DNA of 64,000 nt, from assembly GCA_000507305.1 (NCBI GenBank), contig DF240216.1, forward strand, positions 5,658-69,657. The letters are read 5' to 3'. Shown here in pieces: positions 1-12,875 of this stretch. The notes under the pieces are model-generated. The model saw only the letters and a program-made list of their open reading frames with translations, had not been told where the DNA came from and ran no database searches. The DNA is from Breviolum minutum Mf 1.05b.01 (taxonomy: Eukaryota > Sar > Dinophyceae > Suessiales > Symbiodiniaceae). The translations under genes were made by a program, and so were the position numbers. Position 1 is the first letter of the stretch. Each line of letters opens with the position of its first letter.

Positions 1-11
1 CGACCGACCGA

Positions 12-36
12 CGAGAGAGAGAGAGAGAGAGAGAGT
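12..36. repeat. GA dinucleotide microsatellite
   Basis: A run of GAGA dinucleotides lies at the left edge of the window, next to a CGAC-rich start. A second, less perfect GA tract is at 4092-4127. These are ordinary simple repeats. Confidence 0.9.
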
Positions 37-2374
37 AGTTTATTGGGCATGCCATTGCTGATGACATCAACAGTATTATCGCAGTCAAACAGCTTCCCAA
101 ATGAACAGTACTATTGCAGTTAAATAGAAGATATAAATACATCCAACATTGCAGGTCTATTTGCACTATGTACAACTTCACACAACAACAGTGGTGAAAT
201 TACAAAGCCTTTTTCACACTAATTTTTCAAACCTATATTACAGCAAACTGATTTAGATATAATAATGATGATGGTGCTTCCAATTTACATATTTATTTTT
301 TTAGATCTGAAACTCAGGTTGGCAACTGGATCGCAGCCCAAAGTAGCAGGTTCTTGCACCTTGGTCGATGCACAGGAAAAAGGAGAGGTGAAAACTTTGT
401 GGACAAATTAAAACCAACTTCACTTCAAAAGAGAACTTTACACCGTTGCACATGTTGCACTTAGGCAATCTTGTTCGGATCAGTGACTGACTGCGCGCCC
501 ACATTCCTCATGCATGGGAGTAGAGGATGCTGTGCGCCAGCTGCTGATTGGCCTAGTCCGGAAGAACATCGGGATTCAATGGAAGATCAATTGTGATACA
601 GAATTAGGTTCCAATCATGATAAGAGACTCCAATCAGAAGATATCTCAGCCGATCTCAGTATATCCTGTTAGGGCCATCCTGTCAGGCCAATGCTTTGAT
701 ATTGTAACGAATGCACTGAAGCTCAGTTCTTTGTCAGCTCACTTCAACTTAGTAAAGCCGAGCTGTTGAGTAGGCAAGTTCTTACATTGCGTGTGGAGGT
801 TCTGAGGTTCTTCCGTGGACGTTCTTGGCTTCAATCCCTCAATGCACAACTGTGATGCACCCGTGATGCGCCCATTTGTAGCTTTTTCATCCGCCTTTAC
901 GTGGTGAACTCATCGTTTTTACGTTTCATTTGTTTCGGTTTTTGTTTGTTTTTATCAGAAAATCATAGAACATCCTTGGGCTGCATTTACAGCCAGAGAC
1001 GATCCGTTAAAGAGGTGGAACTGGGCCTAGCGCTCCACCTCACATCAGCCAAGCACAACGTACAGAGGCGTGGTTGGTCTAGTCAAAACCACGTGTTTTC
1101 GGTGCAAACTGTCCACAGGACGTTTTAGCAGGGAAGGTAAACAGCACAGGACACATTCAAAGCAGCTCGAAACAATTAACAACATCATTCCTGTCATGTT
1201 CTGAATCAACAATTGACATTATGAATTAGGTCATACCATTGCTCAACATGGCTCAAATAGACATGTGTCATGGTTTGCTGAGTCTTGCAGAAGGTATACG
1301 GTACTAGGTATACCCAGATCATAGGGTGACAAAGCATTTTACTGTTAAAATCAATCTGAGGTCATCCTTAGGACACTTGGTGATTGTGACCCTTCCCTGC
1401 CTTCGAATAGAAAGTTGTCACTCAGCCCGGCGAAAAATTTTGATTTCCGGAACAGCGGCCTTCATTCGAAAATGAGCACCACAAAAATCAAGGTCTCAAG
1501 GCCCTTTTTTCCACTCCAGGCTGCTGCCAAACGGAATCGCCAGCTGGTTTATCATTCGATCCAACCCGACACAGCGACAGAGGGGTGGAAACTCCTTGAG
1601 GTTGGCTGCAAGTGTCCCAAGGGACGGACACCTGAACATGTCCGGTCGATGGCAGGGCAACAGCTGCTTCAAATTGTTTTAGATTGCTGCAATGAGAATG
1701 AAACTGTAAACTGTAAACATACACTATATACAAGCCCGGCCAAATGTCAGCGCCGGTCAACCTCGTTGGTCTTACGAGTTCCCAAACGGCGCAATGCCTC
1801 GCAGTGCGTGCCTTCGCATGCCTTCGCATGCGCAAAGACCATTGGCTCAATTGGGTGGCCGAAGGGGCTGCGTGCATCTTGATGCTCGATATCAAGGGCA
1901 CCGGGAATGATGGTGTTGTGATGTTGTTGTTTTTCTGAAGGGGACATGTAAACAAGTTAAATGTATTTCGCGACCCCATTTGGCCATTCAGTGCACATTT
2001 GCCGCTGGCAAGCAGGCTAGCAGACCTTGCTAGTTCACTTTCATTGCTTGGGCGTGATGAGCAAGCAAGTGCTGGCCTGTTTTGCTATCACTAGATGTGC
2101 CAGATATCGGATACCGTTAAAAAGAACGGTACTCGGCACAACGTGAGGCTGATTCCTCAACATTTGGGCATACCGTACCTGCTCTTGGGTCATTTGTGAG
2201 CACCCACCGCGATTTTGATGCGCTTTGTTTGAGGTTGAGAAGCAGTAAATCTGAGATGGATAGAACATCCCTGACATCACATTATGCCATTATGCAATTG
2301 TCATTCACTCACTTTGGACGTTTTTTTTCTCATAACTTTTGGGAATCACTTATAGTGATAACCTTTTTTGGCAT

Positions 2375-2529
2375 ACTTTTGCATCAAAGGCTGACCAAAA
2401 AACAGCCCTCTCAATGGTTCCTGAGCCTTCCTGAGGCAAGGCACCGGGCTGNACTTTTGCATCAAAGGCTGACCAAAAAACAGCCCTCTCAATGGTTCCT
2501 GAGCCTTCCTGAGGCAAGGCACCCGGCTG
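2375..2529. repeat. 77-bp direct repeat flanking a single N
   Basis: Bases 2375-2451 and 2453-2529 are the same 77-bp segment with one mismatch near the end (accgggctg versus acccggctg), separated by a lone N at 2452. A one-base gap between near-identical copies is typical of an unresolved join, so the duplication may be an assembly artefact and not a biological tandem repeat. Confidence 0.85.
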
Positions 2530-4091
2530 CCAGAGCTCAGGATCTTCAACGACCTACCTGCCACGGGTGGGTCGAGCAGACGTCCCTTTTTGCAGTTTTG
2601 TCTAGATTGATGGCTGTGGATTTTTTTCAACCAAACTTGCAAACCAATTTGCTCCTTCACATATTTTAATCATACTTCACATATTTGAAGATGATTTGAT
2701 TATATTTGATTGTTTGACCTGTCTTGTACATCTTCTTAGATCATTGGCCACATGTAGCCATTCCAGCCATTCCTGGTCACGGTGATGTGACCGAATTCAA
2801 CATTCAACTGCCTCGTGGCAACCTCTCCCGCCATGCGCTCGCGGGAGTAGCCCCTGGAGTACTCAAAACTGTGGGGTTTCCCTGCAGGCTGAAATAGGAA
2901 AATCCTGGAAAATCATGAAGAAGAAAAACATCAACGGACATAAGCAGTTGCTAACGCAAGGCAGGTTTTGGACTGGTTGGCCTCAAGATTTTAGCTTGGA
3001 AGTGGAATCAATATTATTGAGGTTTCAGCCCACCCAAAAGAGCCAGACACATAGCTTCTCACTCGGAGATGATTTCAGACAAGTAGCTTGTAGTTTTGTC
3101 AAGCTGGTCCAAGCTTGGAGCACCAGTGGCCCAGCTTTAGTGTAGCGTTTGATTTACTGATGACTGGGTTTGGTAAAAGCACTCCAGTGACATGTTGCAC
3201 GAGCCGGACCATGCTAGCTAGGTCTCCAGCAGTGTCTCACTATCCTTGCCGGCGCTTTGAGCTGGGAGTCGATAGTTGAGCATTTGCTTTGACTCTTTGG
3301 CCAGAAATCGCTTTTATCCCAATGTACCAATCGCTTTTCTCCAAAAATTTTAATGCAATCCTTTCCATTTGCTTTTCTGGATTTTTGGAGTGAGCTTTGG
3401 GAGGGATAGGTCCGATAGGTTCGGTCGAGTCGCCCAAAGAGTTGTGCCACCGGCGTTTGAAGTGCGGTGGCCCTGTGAAAACCGGCTCATCGGAGATGAA
3501 AAGGTCCCAACTGTCACGGGTTTTTGAACATGTCTACGATGTAAATAGGCAATATGTGGAAATGTATTTGATAGATTGATGTGACATGTATTTACATATT
3601 GACATATGTATAGACATTTGTATTTTGTACATATATGGAATGTGCATGGTTTACATGAGTTGTTGATGTTTCTTTTCTTTTGGCTAGTTTTTGTCAGTGA
3701 TGTTTGATGATCTGCATATTTGTGAATTGCAACTGTATTTGTAGAACCTTGGCAACTTTTACGTAAGTTTCAGACTTAATGTGTGTTTCCCGTGATTGCT
3801 GCTGTGCAGCTTTGGTGGTGGCCTTCTGTCTTGCAGGGCTCGTGATGAGCAGGTGATTTCAACCGCCGCTTCAAACTGCATGATTTTCCGTGATGCGAAG
3901 AGCCGACGTGGCGAGAAATCGTGAGAAATCCTGACACTCCAAAGCCTAGACATCGCATTTCAAAAGATCTAAGACGGAAATGTATTGAAATTATGTCAAC
4001 AACTGAGATGTTTTCAATGTTGGTTCGTCGCTGGTGTAAAAGCATCAATAAACAAATTAATGAATGAATAAATAAATAGATGATATATTCC

Positions 4092-4127
4092 TAGAGAGAG
4101 AAAGAGAGAAAGAGAGAGAGAGAGAGA
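4092..4127. repeat. GA-rich microsatellite
   Basis: An imperfect (GA)n/(GAAA) tract of about 36 bp in noncoding sequence. Confidence 0.85.
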
Positions 4128-6534
4128 TGAAGCTTTCAGATACAAAACAAACTCATAGACAAATCACATCAAATGAGTATAATGAGATGAACCTAGGAGA
4201 GAGTATAATTCACCTGATTGTATCGTAAATCCACTATGATATTTTAAGATCCTATTTCGGGTAGAGATTTTCACATATTTTCGCATATTATTTGCCTTTG
4301 GAGTCAAACCACCTTTGGTTGCTGGCGCGCCCATGCCCTGCCGCCCGTCTCGGGTGCGGGCGATGACATCCCGAAGGAACAGGGATGTGATGCCTCTGTG
4401 CGGAGTCAACCGAGTGCCATTTCTCCGCAGAGTTACTCAAAGTTTGACGTTCATGTGATTCATGTGTAAGTACAGATAGATTTTCGAAATGGGTTCTAAC
4501 CCTCAACTGGTTGCTGTAAAATGTGCAAAAACGCTTGGATGACTCGATGCATCAACATCCTGATCCTGCACGCCACGCTGCCCAATCACCACAGTCCCGT
4601 GCATGGAGTTATAAGACAAGCAGCCAAACCAGGACACAAAATTCACATAAAAAGGTCGAATGGAATGAATGCATCTGACTCGCCCTTCCTTTAAGCACAA
4701 AAAAACAGTCAAGAACAAACCATTTAGAATTTAGAATGCAATTGTACAGTGAAGTGCCATCAATCTTTAAAAACTTTAAAGTGTAAAAATCTTGTAATTT
4801 CTTTGACATCTTCAAGCACAACGAATCACAGCTGACACGTGGCACATCCTGAACCCTGTGAGCCAAGGCAACGTGGTGGACAGAGGCCGGCGGTTTCGAG
4901 TCACTTTCCACAGGGGTGTCTCGTCACCACTCTGTTTGGCCAGGTGACTTGGAGAAGTTGGTCAAGGAGAGTCTTGGAGAGTGTGGTTTTTGTGTGCAAA
5001 GACTTCGAAGAATCTTTCATCAAGAGATATCCAGAGTCTTTCGTCGTAGATTCACCAACCTTTAGCTCTTGCTCAGGAGGCTGAACGTCAGCGTGGGCAC
5101 AATGGCAAGAGGCATTGGGCTGGTTTTTCAGAGTCCAAGACATGTCCAGACGTTGGCAACATTGAGTATACACACACACAATGCGCAATGCCGCATAATG
5201 TACTTTTCGTCTTGTGCTCCGTATGTTTGCAAGTCTCTAGGCATTCTACTTGTGGTGCATCCATATCAGGCCTGGAGAACTGACTGTTGAACTTCCTGCT
5301 CCGTGGGAGCAACAAGAAAGCAGGTGGGGCGCAGCTTCTCCAGGATGGACGTTCCAAAACATTGTGCCAAGACTCCATGGCCAAGTCTTTATTTTGTCAA
5401 TAGACACGCACGGCACACATACACAGCGATCTATAACATATTATAAATACATCGAAAACTATTCAATACATTCAATATACGTATATATATATATGAATAT
5501 ATTGTGGTTTCAATCTTCTCATTTCGGTAGGCATTGCCATTTGATGTTAAAGTTGTAGATATGTGTCGGGCTGCAGCCTGCGGGCTCAAGTGGGCCCTGG
5601 CCGCTGCGCTACGCGGGCGCAACGGTGCAGGTCCTTTGCAGAATGGACATATGTTCAAAACGATGTTGGCACAGATGATTGGACATGCAAGATTTCCATT
5701 GGTGTCAAAGAAGTTGAAGGGCAAAACACTTACGATGCTTAAGGCTTTTTCAAAAGATGTGGCTTTGTTGCTTGTTGGGCTGTGTTCGTGATTTTTTAGG
5801 CTCCGACAACATCATTTCCCTGCTTTGCTGAAACTGTTGCAAGAATTCCATTTTCTTCCATGCTTTGAACTCTGTGCCCAAAAAGCCCTGGCTTGACCAA
5901 GTGCAGAGGTGGCCATGAGATTAATGAAGACAGTGGCTGAGACAGCAATTTCATGCAATTTCTAGTTTTGGATTTGCCTTTGGACTCCAAACTGTTTTCA
6001 TGCTTTCTTTTTTTGTTCCTTGACATGCGCTCTTTTCATCAACCCATTTCGTGGCGTTCACGTGCCAAATGGACTTTTGTTGCCAAGGCACCGTGTGTGC
6101 TCGCCTTGCTGGTTCAAGGAGCCAAGGCAGGAGCCTTGCTGGATCGAAGTGCCATGTTTCATGCGGGGCGATGTTCCAAAATGGTGCCATTCTTCAAAAT
6201 CATTTTTTTTCCTCTTCTTTTCTCTTTTCCAAAATCTATTGGAAAAGAAGTTGCGTTCAAAACCCAGGTCACCAACTTCAACCCCGAATCAGCAACACAG
6301 GCCTCAGGGAAGGATGCACCTTTGGAGCTGGATAATGAAACATGTTTGAAACATACCAGATTTTGACTTCATATTTTTGACTGTTTGAACACGTATTTGA
6401 TCAGATTTGATCCTTTTTTTGGCTTAGTTTTCGATTGGAATTTCAGATTAACTAAGATTAACTAAGTATTTATAGTATTTAAAAACATCACAAAAAAAAA
6501 TCCACGGTTTGAAATGCCCTGAAATGATTTCCAG

Positions 6535-6600
6535 GCTTTCCGCAGCTTGGATCAGAATCGGGACGGTGCTCTCACGCCCGACGAATTGGAGGCAGAGATC
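6535..6600 (+). CDS. EF-hand exon (partial gene)
   Basis: This exon follows a TTTCCAG acceptor and encodes FRSLDQNRDGALTPDELEAE. It is a textbook EF-hand calcium-binding loop: D, N and D at loop positions 1, 3 and 5, G at position 6, A at position 7 (backbone carbonyl), T at position 9 and E at position 12, followed by the start of the exiting helix. The family binds Ca2+ and usually occurs in pairs, but I cannot find the partner hand. The 3' border is uncertain because the frame stays open well past 6600. It may be the N-terminal part of the cysteine-rich protein encoded just downstream on the same strand, or belong to a separate gene. The motif is clear; the gene assignment is not. Confidence 0.75.
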
Positions 6601-7022
6601 TTCGTCCCTTCGGCAGTTGAAAAATCACTTGGGAATTCCCTTCATTGCTTCAAATGGCTTCATGTGAATTCCTTCATGGGATTCCGAAATTCATCCTTCT
6701 TTCCTTCATGGGATTCCCACTTCATGGCATGATATGATATGAATATGATATGAATATGTCGGATGAATGTCGATTTAGGGTTCCATTCGGAGACGTCTTT
6801 GGTGGGTTTCTAAGGCATCGGCACATGCAGCCGTCACATGCACGTCTCTTGCAAAGTATAGCGGAAGGCTGAAGGTACAGCCTATGGGGATCGAAGTTTG
6901 CCGTTTGCCGTTTGCCATCAGCTCCTTTCAATCTTCAAAAGTTCAATGTTACGACTTGAGAATCATTCGCAACCCCTGGCGACTCGCGACAGCTGCAACA
7001 GTGCGCGACCGGTCAAACTTAG

Positions 7023-8912
7023 GTTTCATACTTGTCCAGAAGGTTTCAAAATGAAATCAGGAGATGTGGATCATGGGGGGATCCTCGGGGATCCTGAAAC
7101 AAAACAAATGGGGCACCTGGGGAGGGGCTGGTTGAATAGTGCGATTCGTAGAAAAACAAAATCAAAAGTTTGACAGAAATTCCTTGAATCATCCTTGAAT
7201 CATTCATTTGCATTCCGGCATCGTAGAAAGTCGCAGCATGAAAAGGAGCTGCGGAGATTGTTGGGAACAATGACCTGGACTGCTGCGACAAAACTTGTGC
7301 CAGCTGGGCCCTCAACCTCTTGTCACACAAGCATCGTAACTCTGGCGCGGTTCTCCAGCCAAATCATTGATGTCAAGCTGGGTACACAATTTACTTGTAC
7401 TAGACGTGGGTTAGCACGCCAGACCACATGAGTTGTATGTTGGAGGTGATGCCAAAGGGACTAGAACTGAAATTCAGGTCAAGCGCAATCCTGCAGCAAG
7501 ACGGGCTTCCGTTTGAGGCCTGGTTGGGCTGCTCATTTCATACTAGTACTTCTCAGAGCACTTAAGAACAGAATATTGAAACAGGTCGCATCGAATTACA
7601 TGGCAAGTCAAAAAAGAAACAACAATTTGAATCGATTTTTGTTGAACCAAAAACTTCTGCAACTGGAGCTGTGATCATTTGTGTTACAACTCTCGCGGCA
7701 ACCTGGGTAAAATTGGAGAGGCCAGATGCATCAGAGGTGTTGGTGACCGCAGATGCGGTAGATGCAGTTTGCTGCGAGAAGACCTGTGGAGGTTTTGAAT
7801 GTCCAAGTGGATGGAAGGTGCATTTGAAAATTTGCATGTGCTCGATCTGGTGTTGTGCCATGTTGTTTTTGATCGAATTCGGGGCCGAAGCACTGCACAA
7901 CTCGGGGTCAAAACCTGGGACCTGGCATTGTGTGCAGGCGACCAGCAATCCAGACAAGTCACACGGTGGCACTTCAGGATATTCCCCCACAAGGTCCAGC
8001 GCATTGTGTTCAATGTGTTCCATACTCATCAAATATTTCATTCCATATGTCATTTGGTATTCAACTGATTCATTAAGCACTTTCTTTGTCAGGACTCGTT
8101 GAATCAGGCCAAATCAATGCAATTTCCTAGAATTGCCTTCACAACTCCCGTCCATATGTTGCAAGTGGTGAGAATTTTCTACAAAAACGATAAACTCCTA
8201 GCATTTCTGGCATTTCAGCTGCGGTGATGAGGATTGTGCAGCCCTCCCAAGAGGTTTGCTGCTTGAAGACCTGTGAACTTCATGTTTGCGATGCATCAGC
8301 GGACCTTACCCTGCGAGGTGTCTGATCGTGGATGGAGATCCAAATTGGGGTGCGTTGGATTTCGATGTCAGTAGAATGCCCGTTTTAAGCGACAAGGGAA
8401 TATGCTTTGGAACCACTTCAGGTGACGCAGCACTCACTGCTGGCAACACTGACGATGACTGCTGTGTGCGAACGTGTCGGAGCTATACTTGTAGCCACGT
8501 GGTTTGAAGGTCAGTTTGGCATCCCTTTGCCAACCACTTCAACCAACCACGCATGTTTTTCAACCTCTGGGGCTCCACCTCTCCGAAACCTGGAAACCTA
8601 GGCCAAGACGGCTATTTGCTGTTCCCTAGATGCAATTAAGCTGACTCCTTTTTTTCAGCTTTGCTGTTTTTTTACCCTGCCGTTTTTTGATTTTTCATAT
8701 TTCAGTGAAATCAGATTCATATTTTGATACATGTTGATACATGTTTTTGGGCTTTTAGATCACTCACTCTAAACCCATCTGGCAATGAAGTTCACAGTTC
8801 GACATTCTGTGACCGTTCGCGGAGGCGAAGCGATGCGGCCGACATTACGGGTGGCGTTGGTGGCAACAGCGATGCCGCATGCTGCGCCAAGAGCTGCGCT
8901 CTCTTCCGCTGC
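7023..8912 (+). CDS. Multi-exon gene for a cysteine-rich repeat protein
   Basis: At least five exons encode variants of one repeat with the core CC-x-(K/R)-(T/S)-C, mostly followed after three or four residues by another Cys. Copies: 7257-7303 (NNDLDCCDKTCAS), 7726-7817 (AVCCEKTCGGFECPSGWK), 8219 to about 8300 (EVCCLKTCELHVC), 8422 to about 8500 (NTDDDCCVRTCRSYTC) and about 8780-8912 (NSDAACCAKSCALFRC). Exon 7023-7062 (FHTCPEGFKMK) supplies the F-x-C-P-x-G half of the same unit. Most exons follow an AG acceptor, and several end at GT (7818, 8913). The Cys spacing suggests a disulfide-rich extracellular or surface protein, but I see no signal peptide and cannot name the family. I have seen similar CC..TC repeats in large dinoflagellate proteins. 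Terminal exons are not found. The exon-by-exon repeat suggests expansion by exon duplication. Confidence 0.6.
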
Positions 8913-9461
8913 GTTGGGAAGTGTCTTATATGCCAATTATATGCGTTCTATGCATGTGCTGCGCATGTCTTGAGCTGCAATTCCATGGATTTGAGATGGC
9001 AAATCTACTCTCTGCGTTGTCAAATACTACAGTTACACCTTTCGTATGTTTTATTCTTCGAAGCATTTTCTTTTGATGTTCTTAGTTGGTGTAGGTGTTG
9101 ATATCATCAAGTAGCTGCGGCTATGCACAACATGACTATCCAAAGGGAAGTTGAAAGGCAAATCTTTTAGAGACCAGGCTTCTTATGCAAAGTTCCTAGA
9201 TTACGATAGCCCCTGACTGGTCGCAATCGGGGCATTTACAATCCGAAGAAAATTTGATCCTCTCCATTTTCATCACCATTTCCCGATTTGCTATGATATG
9301 AATTGGAAGTTTGACCACTTTCCTCTTGGATGAATGCATTGCATGATCTATAAATCCACATTCGACATCACTCGACTCAGGTTCGCTCAAGTGGTAACTT
9401 GGCGGCCTTTGGGTAAGATCCACCCACTCTAGAGATCGCTGTATATGAGCCATATCCCACT

Positions 9462-9617
9462 ATGAACAGCGAGCCTCAAAGCTTTGAACGAGAAAATTCC
9501 GACGAAACCAAGGACAGTGCTGCGAACATCATCGGAAACAGCGCGGAGGTCTGTTGCCAGCTTTCTAAGAAAACGGAAGCGAAGGACTCTGATGTCTCCG
9601 GAGGGGACGAGGAGTAA
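9462..9617 (+). CDS. Small acidic ORF or first exon
   Basis: An ATG at 9462 opens a 51-codon frame ending in TAA at 9615-9617, beginning MNSEPQSFERENSDETKDSA and ending VSGGDEE. The composition is soluble and acidic (many E, D, S, N, K) and differs from the Cys/Leu/Ser-rich junk frames nearby. It may be a first exon whose donor lies before the stop, possibly of the zinc-finger gene at 11 kb, or a stand-alone short gene. No homology is recognised. Confidence 0.35.
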   Translation: MNSEPQSFERENSDETKDSAANIIGNSAEVCCQLSKKTEAKDSDVSGGDEE

Positions 9618-9839
9618 GAGCAGAACGGGAATGAAAACACAACAAACACGACAAGGCATCAGAAAAACTAAAAGCAGCGATATTCAACTTTTGTGCCTTG
9701 CAGTAGAACCGTTGGAAGGGCTATTGGCACACGAATCGACAACAAAAAGCAACTCGAGCATCAGGACCAACCACCAAGTCATGAGAACATATTATGATAT
9801 TTTATGTGATTTATGTGCCTCAGAAGTTCACGGAGCAAA

Positions 9840-9973
9840 GGGAATGTTTTCCGCGACTCTCGCGCTGCAAAAAAAGAGCGCAAATTTTGTGTTGACGATG
9901 GCAGTGCGGTCAGTGCTGTCTTGGTCATGCTCCACAATGGACGAAGAGTATTGACATGGCAGAACATCAAGGT
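9840..9973 (+). CDS. Possible exon, unknown protein
   Basis: The + frame reads FCVDDGSAVSAVLVMLHNGR and continues RVLTWQNIKVNP. The alternation of hydrophobic and polar residues resembles a folded beta-rich segment and stands out from neighbouring frames. Borders are approximate and no family is recognised. It could be an upstream exon of the gene starting near 11 kb. Confidence 0.3.
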
Positions 9974-10077
9974 CAATCCAATCATATTGCCGTTGCTATC
10001 CATTTCTCGCCATTTCTAGGTCAAAGCCTGGCAATTTCTATTTTCTGAACCGCGTCCGGGACCTTGGCGGCCCTGCA

Positions 10078-10131
10078 AATATATTTAAATATACACGTAT
10101 ATATGTATATATACATATATTATATATTTAA
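10078..10131. repeat. AT-rich TA/TATA tract
   Basis: About 54 bp made almost entirely of ATATATTTAAATATA-type sequence with nested self-complementary stretches. Simple repeat, no gene. Confidence 0.8.
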
Positions 10132-10680
10132 TTTCAGATACTCTTTGCACATGTCATGCCAAAACTCACGAAGATGGGTTACGAGTCAGAAGTTGCCTTC
10201 AGACTTAGTCACTTGAAGTTGCCATCTTGGAACCCATCGTTGGATTTTATGCCATCTGTAAATTTGGGGCTCAGCGGCTGCTGGTGCCGGAGACCGGGCC
10301 CTCGTACGTATTTCCGCGTGCGGTGTACGAGGGGCTTGCCGCTTGCCAAGAATCAATTCGAGAAAGTGAGAGACATATATAAAAGAATTACCTGGAACCT
10401 GAAAAAACCATTTATAAATTTACAAATGGTTGTTTCAATTTCATGGTTCCAAATCTTTCCGTGGGAAATGGTTGTTTCATCAAACGTCCATTTCAAACGG
10501 GTTGTTTGGAGTTCCAGGTACTTGTACTATCGAAGGGAGGGAGGCTACTCAGGAGCACAGTGCTGCCTTGGCACGAGAGCTGACTCACTGAGGTATAGAA
10601 CCCCGCGTCCGGCCCTGGTGACCCTGTGGTGGCACGGCACTTTGCATCTTGGCTCATCCCGAATCCAACGGAAGCTTCGG

Positions 10681-10815
10681 TCTGATGATGGATGATGATG
10701 GATGATGATGGATGATGACGGATGATGATGGATGATGATGGATGATGATGGATGATGATGGATGATGATGGATGATGATGGATGATGATGGATGATGATG
10801 GATGATGATGGATGG
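10681..10815. repeat. GATGATGATG minisatellite
   Basis: Thirteen or so near-perfect tandem copies of a 10-bp unit (gatgatgatg). One copy carries a C for T change (gatgatgacg). Both strands translate into low-complexity peptide, which explains the long frames here. I see no coding role. Confidence 0.95.
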
Positions 10816-11050
10816 GATTAGGGTGTTGTCATTGTTTTGCACGCATTTCAGGTCTAGATGCAATCATCCCTTGTGCCTGACACCACTTTTACAGTGATGG
10901 AGCGACCGGTGGGGATGCGTCCTGGGAATCAACACATCCACACCAGCTTGGCGAGACCAAGATGATACCGAGATACCATGAGATACCCCCAAAGCTGCGA
11001 CATGTTAAATCATGTTAACATGTTGGCCGCTTGTGCCATGCCCCTTGCAG

Positions 11051-12875
11051 GAGAAGAGACTGCTTAAGCAGTGGACCGGAATGAGCGATAGCAGCGCGGA
11101 GACTGTAAGTCCAGTGGCTCGAGTGGTTTCAGTCAATAATTTTGAAACATATTTTGTGTTGTTTTGTTTGACCAGCGGGGCTGCTTACAGGGATCACAGA
11201 TGCAAAAATACAATAGGTCAAGCAGGACATGTTATTTTCAAGTGTCAGCTTGCACCATCCACTCACACAAATCTCACAGCTATGAATTCTAACAAAAAAA
11301 GAGACATAATAAATTTGATAAATAAGTATATATGTCATATAATCATAAAACTATATAGGTAGGATATATGTATTTCTATTTTCCGTTTTATCGATTTCAT
11401 TGTCACATTGTCCTGGTTCAGGATATCATGATGAAAAAAACCCCCTATGACTCTCCAAACTTTCCGCACCGTTCCTGGATTCCTTCGCCTACTAAGAAGA
11501 GCCTGGCTCGACTGAGAAGCCTGAGAAGCCTGAGCACTATGTCCTCCTTTGCCCGGTCCTTTTCACGGTTAACCACTTCGTTGCTGGAATGTCCAGATGT
11601 GGATGAAGAAGAGGTGGGATGATGGTGGGATGCACTGTGATCTTTTAAAATGCAGATCGATTCTGAGTATCGGCATGGGGTAGGTTTGACTCGCTCAGAC
11701 TGGTGCAGAAGATTGAAAAAACGATTTGGCAACCGCGCATCTTAGACCTCTTAGGCCAGAGCTCACAGCTCACTCCGGACAGCCACACCGCTTCAATCAA
11801 ATCCAACCTAGCTACACATACTTGCTTTACCACTTATCCCTTGACTCCCATTTAGTCTTGCTTCATGCCAGCTTTTGCAGGAGCAGGAATTCAATTTGGT
11901 TGTGAAGGCAACCTTTCTAGAATACATTCCTGAAGCTTGGATACAATTGTGGATCTTCTCAGTTGCACCAGCCATTCACCACTCCAATTCTGCAAAGCGA
12001 GCAAAGCACCACATAGATTGCACAGCGGGCAGGGGGAAGGTAGAGTCCTCGCTAATTTTCACCTTGAAAGACACCTGCTTGTTGCGCTTTGGCTCACATC
12101 AGGCTACTTGATATTGAGGTTAAGCTCATCTTCTCTCCAGTCGCGAATGTTTGTTTCCAAGGTAAAGAGCAGCTTGCCACGCTGCCAAAGTGACTCCGTG
12201 TTAGTCCAACCGTCGACGTCCCGTTCGGCGAGCGTGGATCCGGCTGCCGCCTGGCGTGCAGAGAAACACTTCACTTCCAAACTTCGCATAATCTTCGCAT
12301 GCAAATCTCGAGAACTTGTAGCACCGAGGATGGCAGTGTCCTTCGAGCTACAGAGTGCGCGACAGTATTGCCGGAGGGTATGCCATCAGTGGGTTCTGTG
12401 TTGCATGAGTCACAGCAGTGTCGGCCTTGTGCGTGGTCCCCTGGCTGCATGTTAAAAACATCAAATACAAACGACAAGCCTCGACAAGTCTTCCCGCAAA
12501 CAAAACTGATGAAACTTGACGGTCTACAAGAGATTTAGCTCAGGTTTTGGAAGCCAATGGGCTGTGCGAACGGCTCCGAGTGCAGACACTGTCACTTGTG
12601 CCCTGCAGGCGGTTTCTCGGAAGACGGTGGGAATTGTATCCCCGGAGAACCAGAGATGTCACAGATGATGTCATGTGTCGTCATGAGTCCTCGAGTCGAT
12701 CCCATGATACTGATGATGTGCCATCAAGTAATCAAGTGCTATGCAAAGCCCAAATCACCTGAAATTCTTTGATCAGCCAGGGGAGCTTACTCGACAGAGG
12801 AAAGTTCATCGCTGCATGGCACGTCAGAGGCTCCTAGCTGGGAAATACACCAAAAGCTTTAGTAATATATTGTGA
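11051..12875 (+). CDS. VKxTFLE / C3H1-like zinc-finger protein, paralogue 1
   Basis: First of four tandem paralogues. Exons: 11051-11104 (GT donor), 11422-11613 (GT donor; Ser/Arg/Leu-rich, ending DVDEEE), 11881 to about 11937 (EQEFNLVVKATFLEYIPE), about 12174-12262 (RCQSDSVLVQPSTSRSASVD), about 12323-12435 (PSVGSVLHESQQCRPCA), 12544-12608 (FWKPMGCANGSECRHCHLCP) and 12781-12875 (GELTRQRKVHRCMARQRLL, stop TGA). The first three join in phase 0. The last three join in phase through a GT-AG intron (12436-12543) and a GC-AG intron (12609-12780), rebuilding a finger whose Cys/His order is C-x2-C, C-x5-C, C-x-x-C-H-x-x-C. I recall this pairing of VKxTFLE with a C3H1-like finger as dinoflagellate-specific. 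C3H1 fingers commonly bind RNA; function here is inferred only. Exons upstream of 11051 are likely but not seen. Confidence 0.75.

Larger units (their letters stand above)
1..6530. other. Region without a supportable gene
   Basis: I see no convincing exon here. Open frames are short, overlap on both strands, and match no motif I recognise. The stretch holds GA-rich microsatellites at 12-36 and 4092-4127, a duplicated segment around a single N at 2375-2529, and TA-rich runs near 5480-5500. A weak exon candidate lies near 6240-6345, where the + frame becomes rich in D, E, N, Q and S (it reads FNPESATQASGKDAPLELDN); it could be an upstream exon of the EF-hand gene, but no splice phase links the two. 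Confidence 0.5.

Noticed and set aside
1415..1979. Overlapping frames of 155 and 163 codons on opposite strands
   Set aside because: Neither has a motif, a sensible composition or splice signals, and they exclude each other.
10681..10815. Repeat array considered as a possible CRISPR or coding repeat
   Set aside because: The units are contiguous 10-mers without spacers and give homopolymeric peptide; it is a plain minisatellite.
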